DNA of 14,503 nt from Candidatus Dormiibacterota bacterium. GTDB lineage: Bacteria; Chloroflexota; Dormibacteria; Aeolococcales; Aeolococcaceae. The stretch lies in NCBI GenBank assembly GCA_003170875.1, contig PMYJ01000052.1, forward strand, positions 1-14,503, given 5' to 3'. The translations under genes were made by a program, and so were the position numbers. The notes under the pieces are model-generated. The model had not been told where the DNA came from and ran no database searches. It saw only the letters and a list, made by a program, of their open reading frames with translations. Shown one piece after another: positions 1 through 5,606 of this stretch; within the stretch, counting starts at the first letter, position 1; each line of letters begins with the position of its first letter.

Positions 1-674
1 CGCCAGAGGTCCATGCCCACCGGTCCGAACTGGCGCTGCAGGTCGGCAGCGGAGAGGTTGGCCACCGCTCCGACGCAGTCGAGGCCGAGGACGGCGAGCC
101 GGGCGGCGACAACCGGCTCCAGGGGTAGGGCACTGAGCGGGAGCGGGGCGAGGAAGGCGGCCTCCTCCCCGGGAGCGACCCGGTGGATGTGGCGAGGTCC
201 CGCCTGCCGGGCGGCGATCTCGGCCACCTGGCGCGAGGAGGCGACACCGACGGCGACGTCGTCGTCATCGAGCAGCTCCTGGATGCAGCGGGCGACCGCG
301 ACCGCCCAGCCGGTGCTGTCGGGATGGGCGGCATGCCTGCCGGTGAGGTCGCACCAGACGGCCTCATCGCCCACCTCGACGACGGGGGCGAGCTGGTTGA
401 GGCGGGAGAGCAACTCGTCGCGGAGATGTGCCACCGCCACCTCGTCGGCAGCGACGAAGGCGGCTCCCGGACAGCGCTGCTGGGCCTCGCGCAGCGGCTG
501 GCCCGAATGGACCCCGGAGGCCCGAGCCGCTGCCGAGGCGGCGAGGACGGGCAGGCGGAGCTCTGGGGCGCCGCCGACGATCACGGGCTCGGAGCGCAGC
601 TCGGGATGGCGGCGCCAGGCGACGACCAGGGCGAGATGGGGGAAGCGGGCACAGAGGACGCGGGAGGCGCTCAT
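1..674 (-). CDS. imuB: ImuB-like Y-family DNA polymerase homologue (5' part, runs off the window)
   Basis: The minus strand is open from an ATG at 674 to the window edge (224 codons visible), so the C-terminus is missing. The start overlaps the imuA stop as ATGA, implying translational coupling. The protein begins MSASRVLCARFPHLAL, which corresponds to the first strand of the Y-family palm. The DxD-type metal-binding aspartates expected there are absent. The second motif, DEA followed by CDLTG (residues 103-112), keeps D and E. Residues about 195-224 (LGLDCVGAVANLSAADLQRQ, then FGPVGMDLW) match the helix-hairpin-helix region after the palm. ImuB proteins are known as catalytically inactive Y-family members that act as the hub of the ImuA-ImuB-DnaE2 mutasome, recruiting the error-prone polymerase to the beta clamp. 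The clamp-binding motif would lie off-window. An active DinB-type enzyme is less likely given the lost palm acid and the imuA neighbour. Confidence 0.88.
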   Translation of the reverse strand, partial: MSASRVLCARFPHLALVVAWRRHPELRSEPVIVGGAPELRLPVLAASAAARASGVHSGQPLREAQQRCPGAAFVAADEVAVAHLRDELLSRLNQLAPVVEVGDEAVWCDLTGRHAAHPDSTGWAVAVARCIQELLDDDDVAVGVASSRQVAEIAARQAGPRHIHRVAPGEEAAFLAPLPLSALPLEPVVAARLAVLGLDCVGAVANLSAADLQRQFGPVGMDLW

Positions 675-1549
675 CCCGCCACCGCCGGGATATCGGATGC
701 CACCGCCGGGACATCGATAACCCTCCTGGTGGCGGTCAGGTCGACCACCGCCGGCCGGCCCACCGCCTCGGCGGCGGCGAAGGGCCGGGGATAGCGGAGC
801 AGCAGAGCCGCCGTCTCCCCCGGCGCGCTCACCTTGCTCTTGACCACGGTGAGGCGGGTGCGCAGACCGAGCACGTCGCCGTGAGCCTCCTCCCAGCCGT
901 CCGCCGCGCACTCCAGGGTCAGGGAGGCGGCGTACCCCAGGGCCGGTGGCAGCGGTGAGGCGGCGGAGACCAGGCAGACGGCCCGGCGTGCGGCGACCGA
1001 TTCGACCAGGGTGGAGAGGCGGTGCTCCCACTCGAGATCGGAGCGCGGGCGCGACCTCCCCTCCGGGCCAGAGTCCGCACCGACTGCCAGGGAGATGGGG
1101 TGCCCCGGGACGGCGCTCGCCTCCCCCGCCGGAAGCGCCACGGCCAGCCAGGGCGCTCCAGCCATCACCAGGCTTCGGGCCATGGAGAACCCCTCTCCCC
1201 AGCGACCCGAGGGCGGCCGGACCACCAGCAGGGACCTGAGGTCTGCCCCGAGATCAGCGAGAAACCCGGGATCGAGGCTGCCCACCAGGTCCAGGTAGAC
1301 GGCGACCCGCTCCCGGCTGGCGGCAGCGATCAGGGCCTGGAGCAGGGTGAGCCGTCCACTCGCTCCCCGAGCGGCGACCAGGAGGCTGACCCGCCCCACC
1401 GGCAGCCCTCCGGGGGTGAGCCGGTGGTCCAGGACCGGAAGGCCGGTCGGCCAAACCTCGACTCCGCCCAGGGCGTCGCCGGACCGGATCACGGTTTCGC
1501 CGTGGCGCCGTCGCAGCGTCGCCAGAGCCTCAGACAGCGGGGTGGGCAT
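671..1549 (-). CDS. imuA: ImuA-like RecA-fold SOS mutagenesis protein
   Basis: The protein has 292 residues and starts MPTPLSEALATLRRRHG. Residues 36-70 (GLPVLDHRLTPGGLPVGRVS and on) follow the RecA core pattern 'GGLPRGRI..I.GPESSGKTT'. The Walker A position reads RGASGRLT (61-68): the lysine is replaced by arginine and the next Ser/Thr by leucine, so ATP binding is probably lost or altered. Degenerate RecA-like proteins of this kind, encoded just before imuB, are known as ImuA or ImuA' and work with ImuB and DnaE2 in damage-induced mutagenesis. The 3' end overlaps imuB by ATGA. The ATG at 1549 has AAGGAG very close upstream (about 2 nt gap). Upstream lie a TATACT -10 box and two LexA-like boxes, so SOS control is strongly suggested. 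No dnaE2 gene is in the window. Confidence 0.88.
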   Translation of the reverse strand: MPTPLSEALATLRRRHGETVIRSGDALGGVEVWPTGLPVLDHRLTPGGLPVGRVSLLVAARGASGRLTLLQALIAAASRERVAVYLDLVGSLDPGFLADLGADLRSLLVVRPPSGRWGEGFSMARSLVMAGAPWLAVALPAGEASAVPGHPISLAVGADSGPEGRSRPRSDLEWEHRLSTLVESVAARRAVCLVSAASPLPPALGYAASLTLECAADGWEEAHGDVLGLRTRLTVVKSKVSAPGETAALLLRYPRPFAAAEAVGRPAVVDLTATRRVIDVPAVASDIPAVAG

Positions 1550-1616
1550 CGCTCCTTCGCCTTCGTGGGCCCCGGCCCAAGGGGGATGACGGGACGGGAG
1601 CGAGGCCGGGAGTCCG

Positions 1617-1622
1617 AGTATA
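1617..1622 (-). promoter_or_regulatory. -10 element of the imuA promoter
   Basis: On the minus strand positions 1622-1617 read TATACT, a near-consensus -10 hexamer in a very GC-rich context. LexA-like box 1 begins one base further upstream and would fill the -10/-35 spacer. No good -35 is visible. Transcription would start near 1610, giving a leader of about 60 nt to the imuA ATG at 1549. Confidence 0.6.
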
Positions 1623-1623
1623 G

Positions 1624-1637
1624 CGAACCCATGTTTG
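1624..1637. promoter_or_regulatory. lexA box: LexA-like SOS box 1
   Basis: The sequence CGAACCCATGTTTG fits the CGAAC-N4-GTTYG pattern of Gram-positive and actinobacterial LexA operators. It abuts the imuA -10 box, where bound LexA would block RNA polymerase. Its position upstream of imuA-imuB, a well-established LexA target in many bacteria, supports the call. Confidence 0.75.
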
Positions 1638-1663
1638 GATTACGTACATCTGTTCGCCATACT
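1635..1663 (+). promoter_or_regulatory. Candidate plus-strand promoter divergent from imuA
   Basis: A -35-like TTGGAT (1635-1640) is separated by 17 bp from a -10-like CATACT (1658-1663). Both are partial matches. The LexA-like box 2 fills the spacer. Transcription would start near 1670, about 45 nt before the ATG of the truncated MazF-like ORF at 1716. Confidence 0.3.
1643..1656. promoter_or_regulatory. lexA box: LexA-like SOS box 2
   Basis: The sequence CGTACATCTGTTCG has the same 5-4-5 layout as box 1, with one departure (T for A) in the left half-site. It starts 19 bp from the start of box 1, about two helical turns, so two LexA dimers could sit on the same DNA face. It lies inside the spacer of a candidate plus-strand promoter (TTGGAT at 1635-1640, CATACT at 1658-1663). 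Confidence 0.5.
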
Positions 1664-1715
1664 CCCAGCGTGTATGACGGCACTGGCGACATCACAACCT
1701 GGACAGGAGAACGAG

Positions 1716-1847
1716 ATGCTTCCCGTCGTCAACGTCACTCAGATCGCCACCATCGACCGAAGCCGGCTGGTGGACCGCGCCGGCACGCTCCGGCGAGCCG
1801 ACCTAGCGCGGGTCGATGACGGACTCCGCCTCGCCCTGCACCTCTGA
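1716..1847 (+). pseudogene. Truncated MazF/PemK-family toxin (C-terminal part only)
   Basis: The ORF encodes 43 residues from ATG 1716: MLPVVNVTQIATIDRSRL, then VDRAGTLRRADLARVDDGLRLALHL. This matches the C-terminal part of MazF/PemK endoribonucleases (the 'SVVNVSQ..T.DR..L.ERVG.L....M..VD.GLRL.L.L' block), which normally have about 105-120 residues. The N-terminal half, with the RG-x-(I/V) start strand and catalytic arginine region, is not found in any frame upstream. The region there is instead the imuA control region. A good Shine-Dalgarno sequence, AGGAGA (1705-1710), lies 5 nt before this ATG, so a short peptide could still be made. The frame is also open upstream to an ATG at 1635, but that extension crosses both promoter elements and does not resemble MazF. 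No antitoxin gene is adjacent. Most likely a decayed toxin remnant; an expressed mini-protein is possible. Confidence 0.6.
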
Positions 1848-1960
1848 TGGCGCTCGGCGTCCGGGCTGATTCTGGCGGCCCGTGATGACCTGGTGAAGGC
1901 TCATCCCGGTGCCGACACCGCAAAGCTGGGGAAGGGTGTCTCTTTTTTGAATTCCACACT

Positions 1961-1994
1961 ATATTTCGTCACGAAATATTCGTCACGAAATATT
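1961..1994. repeat. AT-rich palindromic tandem repeat (14-bp unit)
   Basis: Positions 1961-1979 form a perfect palindrome with 9-bp arms, ATATTTCGT and ACGAAATAT, around one central C. The unit CGTCACGAAATATT occurs twice in direct tandem (1967-1980 and 1981-1994). The second copy forms a near-palindrome of its own with one extra base in one arm. Short palindromes overlapping at a 14-bp step look like paired binding sites for a dimeric regulator, but both flanking genes point their 3' ends here. An 8-bp TTTTTTGA flanks the island on both sides (1943-1950 and 1999-2006). Confidence 0.7.
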
Positions 1995-2004
1995 TCCGTT
2001 TTTT
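1974..2004 (+). terminator. Possible plus-strand terminator
   Basis: The second near-palindrome (AAATATTCGT pairing with ACGAAATATTT, with one bulge) is followed after two bases and a G by six T residues (1999-2004). This resembles an intrinsic terminator for transcripts coming from the MazF-like side. The stem is AT-rich and weak, so the DNA may instead serve as an operator. Confidence 0.3.
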
Positions 2005-2080
2005 GACACGCCCGATCCGGCGGGGCGGGCGCGACGGACCCATAGCCCGGAAACCAGCCCCGTGGACCGGAAGGCAGTCC

Positions 2081-2494
2081 TCAGGAGCTGGCTGACGTAG
2101 CGGAGTCAGGCGCTGGCGGGGCAGAAGCCGAGCGTGACGCGCCCCGTCGACGCCGCTGACGGAGGCGCACCTCGATGAGCTTCTCCACGAGCGGCCTCGG
2201 CAGGGGTTGATCGATGGGAAAGTGGAGCGAACCCGAGGTGCTCACGTAGCCGGCGATGTCATCCGCCAGCTCGGAGAGCACGGATCCGCTGTGGGGGAGG
2301 TAACTCAGGTGGTTCGTGAAGGCGGCGAATCCGGCGACCACCTCGCCGTGCAGCCGGAAAGCCGGCATCCCATACGAGATGCACTGCTCCGCGTCGGGGA
2401 TGACGGCGTGGATGGTCTGGCGCAGCTCGCGCAGGGTGGTCCGCTTGGGCTCCTCGAGGTTCGCCAGGTAGGCGTCGATCTCCTGCTCCGACAC
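2081..2494 (-). CDS. DUF1801 (YdhG-like) family protein
   Basis: The protein has 137 residues from a GTG at 2494 and begins MSEQEIDAYLANLEEPKRTT. The order 'IDAYLANL..PKR..L..LR..I....PDAEQCISYGMPAFRLHGEVVAGFAAF' followed by 'HLSYLPHSGSVL' (residues 6-72) is characteristic of DUF1801, a small single-domain fold related to the YdhG/Fra iron-chaperone-like group. The biochemical role of most members is unknown. The core ends near residue 114 (EKLIEVRLRQ); the rest is a low-complexity Arg then Ala/Ser/Pro tail. The start is supported by a promoter whose transcript would begin at the GTG itself, and no Shine-Dalgarno sequence at good spacing is present. It appears to be a single-gene unit; 80 bp separate it from the lipoprotein gene upstream. 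Confidence 0.8.
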   Translation of the reverse strand: MSEQEIDAYLANLEEPKRTTLRELRQTIHAVIPDAEQCISYGMPAFRLHGEVVAGFAAFTNHLSYLPHSGSVLSELADDIAGYVSTSGSLHFPIDQPLPRPLVEKLIEVRLRQRRRRGASRSASAPPAPDSATSASS

Positions 2495-2501
2495 AGCCTC
2501 A

Positions 2502-2531
2502 ATTCTGGGAAAGCGGGCCGCCAGCCGTCAA
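2502..2531 (-). promoter_or_regulatory. Promoter for the DUF1801 gene, likely leaderless
   Basis: On the minus strand TTGACG (2531-2526, five of six matches to the -35 consensus) is followed after 18 bp by CAGAAT (2507-2502, four of six matches to the -10). Seven bases later comes the GTG start at 2494, so transcription would begin at or next to the start codon. Confidence 0.5.
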
Positions 2532-2574
2532 GACGAGGCGCCGCGCCCCGATGCCGGAGAGCCGAGACGCGAGG

Positions 2575-4125
2575 CTAACGGCCTGCGATGGCCTGCTGGA
2601 GGCGGAGCCCGGTGCCCGAGACAGCCGGCCCCGCGAAGTTTGCCGAGACCATCTGGTTGTATTCCTGCGAGAACGTCGGATAGGAGGCGGCGTCGAGCTC
2701 GGATGACCAGGTCAGGTAGCCGAAGAAGCACCGCGCGCCGTCGAAGAACGCCACGTACGAGAAGCCCTGCGACCGGACGTAGCTCACCATCGCCGCGACG
2801 TAACTCTCGTCGAGGGGCTCCCAGAAGCTGAAGCTCACGTCCTTCATCTCGTTCTCCGGTCCACTGGCGTTCGCCTGTGAAGTGCCGGCGGGGCCGAAGT
2901 TGCCGTCCGTCAGATCCTTGTAGAGCCAGGTCTCGTCCATGACCAGCGGCCTGTCCGCCGCCTTGGCCGCGGCGACATCACTGGTCAGGTTGGTGAGGTC
3001 GGCCGGCGCCAGCGGATAGACGTGGACGTCCAGGTAATCGATCGGGGTCGCCAGCAGGGCCTGATCGATGGAGATGCTGGACCAGGTGCCCGAACCGGCA
3101 CCGACCAGGGTGGCGCCGCGGTTCAGGCCGGAGAGCTCCTCGGTCACCACCTGAGACGCGGTCGCTGGTGAGTCCAGATCCAAGTGGAGGACGCTCGAGA
3201 ACGTATCGGGCTCCGTGAGCAGCGAGAGGTACGCCGGCTTCATGTCATCGATGATGAGCTGGGCCTGCTGCTGCTGCTCGGCAGCGTACGAGTCGAGGGT
3301 GAGGCCCGCATAGCTGATCGGCAGCGTGGTCAGCTGGGTGCCCGCGAAGATGGGGTTCTCCTCGACGGACAGCACCATGCCCCGTGCTTGCACCTGCTGG
3401 GCGACCTGCTCGTAGAAGCTCAGGTAGCCAGAGCTGTCCGTGGTGCTCGGCAGCAGCAGCGGAAACGACACGCAGACGGTCACCCCCTGGACCCCGAGGG
3501 CCTGGTAGGCGTCGAGCTCGGTCTCGACGCCCGAGAGTGCGTGCGCCGAGAGGAGACCGGTCCCGATGTTGCCGTTGGCGGCGAGCAGCTCGGCCCCGAC
3601 CGTGGTCGTGCCGGCGCTCGAGGGACTGCCCGCCATCCCCTCGAAGGCCTGCGCGTCGGCCTCGACGGAGGCGTACTGGGTTTGGTACTCGGCAGGCACC
3701 GGGCCGGGGGTCTGGGCCAGGGGAGTCAGCTGGGTGCCGGCGGACACCGGCGCGGGAGCGGTCGGCGTGGGCTGAAGAGCGGAGGAGCTGCTGGTCGACC
3801 CGCAGGCCGCTACGGCGAGCGTCCCGCACGCGATGGCGAGCCCCGCCAGCCGGCGCGGGTACCCGGTTCCGGAGGCGCCGCCCGTCCGCTCCTGGGCGCC
3901 ACCGGAGCGGCGACTCCGGCGGGTCGAGGAGGTCTCGAGACCGCCGGGCGAGTGGCACCAGCCCGCCACCCGCGGCGAGGTGAGCAGCCGGGCGACGAAA
4001 TCCATGACGGCGGATGCGTTGGCGCAGCCGCCCACCACCAACCCCAGCAGGAGCAGCCCTGCCGCCCCGCCGCAGCGGGTCCAGCCGCGGTGCCACGTCC
4101 TTGCCGTCGGTGTCGCTCCGTCCAT
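2575..4125 (-). CDS. Predicted lipoprotein with a glycoside-hydrolase-like TIM barrel
   Basis: The protein has 516 residues. The N-terminus holds a hydrophobic segment ending in a lipobox (LLLLGLVVGGC, Cys34). A second, stronger-looking one follows an RR pair (RRLAGLAIACGTLAVAAC, Cys108), then a Ser/Thr/Pro-rich linker (109-145). The C-terminal part (about 175-490) has the rhythm of a clan GH-A-like (beta/alpha)8 barrel. LLTEPD (302-307) would end strand 4 with Glu305 as acid/base, VHVYPL (367-372) resembles strand 6, and LVMDETW (394-400) would end strand 7 with Glu398 as nucleophile. SFSFWEPLDESY and YVAFFDGARCFFG follow. An extracellular glycan-active role is inferred from these motifs; the substrate is unknown and I could not match a specific family. 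The ATG at 4125 is supported by a TAGCGT -10 exactly 6 nt upstream. It is separated from gabD by 90 bp with its own regulatory repeats, so it probably has its own promoter. Confidence 0.6.
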   Translation of the reverse strand: MDGATPTARTWHRGWTRCGGAAGLLLLGLVVGGCANASAVMDFVARLLTSPRVAGWCHSPGGLETSSTRRSRRSGGAQERTGGASGTGYPRRLAGLAIACGTLAVAACGSTSSSSALQPTPTAPAPVSAGTQLTPLAQTPGPVPAEYQTQYASVEADAQAFEGMAGSPSSAGTTTVGAELLAANGNIGTGLLSAHALSGVETELDAYQALGVQGVTVCVSFPLLLPSTTDSSGYLSFYEQVAQQVQARGMVLSVEENPIFAGTQLTTLPISYAGLTLDSYAAEQQQQAQLIIDDMKPAYLSLLTEPDTFSSVLHLDLDSPATASQVVTEELSGLNRGATLVGAGSGTWSSISIDQALLATPIDYLDVHVYPLAPADLTNLTSDVAAAKAADRPLVMDETWLYKDLTDGNFGPAGTSQANASGPENEMKDVSFSFWEPLDESYVAAMVSYVRSQGFSYVAFFDGARCFFGYLTWSSELDAASYPTFSQEYNQMVSANFAGPAVSGTGLRLQQAIAGR

Positions 4126-4131
4126 GGCCCC

Positions 4132-4159
4132 ACGCTAAGGCTGCGGCGGGCGGAGTCCA
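4132..4159 (-). promoter_or_regulatory. Promoter of the lipoprotein gene, likely leaderless
   Basis: On the minus strand a TGGACT (4159-4154, four of six -35 matches) is followed after 16 bp by TAGCGT (4137-4132, the TAnnnT pattern). Six bases then lead straight to the ATG at 4125. This spacing is the signature of leaderless transcripts common in high-GC Gram-positive bacteria, and it supports the upstream start codon for the lipoprotein. Confidence 0.45.
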
Positions 4160-4203
4160 CTGAGAGGCCTCTGAGAGGCGGCTGAGGCCCACCTGAGAGG
4201 CGG
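4160..4203. repeat. Four 11-bp direct repeats, likely activator operator
   Basis: Units begin at 4160, 4171, 4182 and 4193: CTGAGAGGCCT, CTGAGAGGCGG, CTGAGGCCCAC, CTGAGAGGCGG. Three share CTGAGAGGC exactly and the third is diverged. The array lies immediately upstream of the -35 of the lipoprotein promoter. An 11-bp period of direct repeats next to a -35 is the layout known for OmpR/PhoB-family response regulators. The regulator is not identified; the response regulator in this window lacks a DNA-binding domain. Confidence 0.6.
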
Positions 4204-4215
4204 GCGGGGAGTCCG

Positions 4216-5595
4216 CTACCCGACCCAGATCGTCTTGATGTTGACGAACTCGCGGATGCCAAAGGAGTGGAGCTCGCGCCCGTAGCCGCTCCGCTTGACC
4301 CCGCCGAACGGAAGGCGGGGATCCGAGTGGGTCATGCCGTTGACGAAGACCCCTCCGGTCTCGAGGCTCCGGGCGAATCTCACCCCGCGCTCGACGTCGC
4401 GGGTCCAGACGTTGCCGCCCAGACCGAAGTCGGAGCGATTGGCGAGGCGCCGGGCCTCGTCCTCCCCCGAGACCCTGGTGACTGCGGCCAGCGGTCCGAA
4501 CGTCTCCTCGTCGAACGCCGGCATCCCGGGGGTGCAGCCGGTGAGCACGGTCGGCTCGTAGAACCAGCCGCGCCGATCGGGGCGCCGCCCGCCGGTGAGC
4601 ACGCGCGCCCCCCGGTCCAGGGACCCCTGGAGTTGGCGCTCCAGGTCGTCGCGAAGATCGTCGCGCGCCAGCGGTCCCATGGTGGTCTCCGGGTCGGTGG
4701 GGTCGCCCACCCGGAGACGCCGGGTGGCGGCGACGAACGCCTCCTCGAAACGCCCGGCGACCGCATCCACGACGATGAAGCGCTTGGCGGCGATGCAGCT
4801 CTGGCCGCAGTTCTGGAACCGCGCTCTCGCGGCGGTCGCCGCGGCGGCCTCGAGGTCGGCATCCTCGAGGACGACGAACGCGTCCGAGCCGCCGAGCTCC
4901 AGGACCGTCTTCTTGAGGCAGCGGCCGGCGATGGCGGCGGTCTGGGCGCCAGCCTCCTCGCTGCCGGTGAGGGTCACGGCGGCGACGCGAGGATCCTCGA
5001 CGACGGCCCCGGCGCGCCGGCCGGGGATCACGAGGGTTCGGAAGACCGACTCGGGGAAGCCGGCTTCGCGAAAGACGGCCTCGATGGCGAGCCCCGACCC
5101 GGTGGTGTTGCTCGCATGCTTGAGCACCGCGGTGTTGCCGGCCATCAGGGCGGGGGCGGCAAAGCGGATCACCTGCCAGAGCGGGAAGTTCCAGGGCATG
5201 ATCGCGAGCACGGTCCCGAGGGCCTCGAAGGCGACGAAGCTCGAGGAACCGTCGGACGGAGCCGTCTGATCGGCCAGGTACTCCTCGGCGTGGTCGGCGA
5301 AGTGGTCGCAGGTCGTGGCGCACTTCTCGACCTCGCCGCGTGCCTCGGCGGTCGGCTTGCCCATCTCGGCGGTGACCAGCCCGGCGAGCTCGCCGGCGCG
5401 GCGGCGGAGCACGCCGGCGGCGGCGTGCATCAGCTCCGCACGCCGACCGATGGGCACCTCGCGCCAGCCGGGGCCACTTCTCCAGACCTCATCGACGACG
5501 CCGGAGACCGTCGCCTCGCTCATCACGGGGTAGCGCTGGAGCTCCGCCTCGGTGGCGGGATTGACGGTGACGATCTCGTCCACGATGCCGAACAT
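4216..5595 (-). CDS. gabD: NAD(P)-dependent succinate-semialdehyde dehydrogenase
   Basis: This aldehyde dehydrogenase has 459 residues, the size of the GabD1-like SSADH group. It would oxidise succinic semialdehyde to succinate, feeding the TCA cycle. Visible motifs are PWNFP with Asn136, GNTAVLKHA (153-161), the TGSEEAG nucleotide loop (210-216), LELGGSD with general base Glu233, NCGQSCIAAKR with catalytic Cys267, EETFGPLA in the C-terminal half, and the final PFGGVKRSGYGRE. The stretch EMGKPTAEARGEVEKCATTCDHFADHAE (77-104) is typical of GabD1-like enzymes. The ATG at 5595 lies 11 bp after the permease stop with no clear Shine-Dalgarno sequence, so coupling to the permease is likely. A GTG four codons downstream is an alternative start. 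Substrate specificity is inferred from the gabT neighbour; other short-chain semialdehydes are possible. Confidence 0.82.
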   Translation of the reverse strand: MFGIVDEIVTVNPATEAELQRYPVMSEATVSGVVDEVWRSGPGWREVPIGRRAELMHAAAGVLRRRAGELAGLVTAEMGKPTAEARGEVEKCATTCDHFADHAEEYLADQTAPSDGSSSFVAFEALGTVLAIMPWNFPLWQVIRFAAPALMAGNTAVLKHASNTTGSGLAIEAVFREAGFPESVFRTLVIPGRRAGAVVEDPRVAAVTLTGSEEAGAQTAAIAGRCLKKTVLELGGSDAFVVLEDADLEAAAATAARARFQNCGQSCIAAKRFIVVDAVAGRFEEAFVAATRRLRVGDPTDPETTMGPLARDDLRDDLERQLQGSLDRGARVLTGGRRPDRRGWFYEPTVLTGCTPGMPAFDEETFGPLAAVTRVSGEDEARRLANRSDFGLGGNVWTRDVERGVRFARSLETGGVFVNGMTHSDPRLPFGGVKRSGYGRELHSFGIREFVNIKTIWVG

Positions 5596-5606
5596 GATGA
5601 ACGGCG

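Larger units (their letters stand above)
1848..2080. other. Convergent intergenic region
   Basis: This 233-bp stretch lies between the 3' end of the MazF-like remnant (plus) and the 3' end of the DUF1801 gene (minus). I see no credible gene in it. From about 1940 to 2006 it turns strikingly AT-rich in an otherwise GC-rich window and holds the palindromic repeat listed separately. The rest is GC-rich and featureless. Confidence 0.6.

Noticed and set aside
1735..1959. Minus-strand 74-codon ORF opposite the MazF-like remnant
   Set aside because: Arg/Pro-rich with no similarity to any known protein; the plus strand carries the recognisable MazF block.
3184..4185. Plus-strand open frame antisense to the lipoprotein gene (333 codons)
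   Set aside because: Low-complexity Arg/Gly/Ala content and no family; the minus-strand frame has signal segments and barrel motifs.
3245..5323. A very long minus-strand open frame (692 codons) across gabD and the lipoprotein gene
   Set aside because: Its translation is Arg/Gly/Pro-rich with no recognisable domain, and it overlaps two genes with clear motifs in another frame. It is a GC-content artefact.
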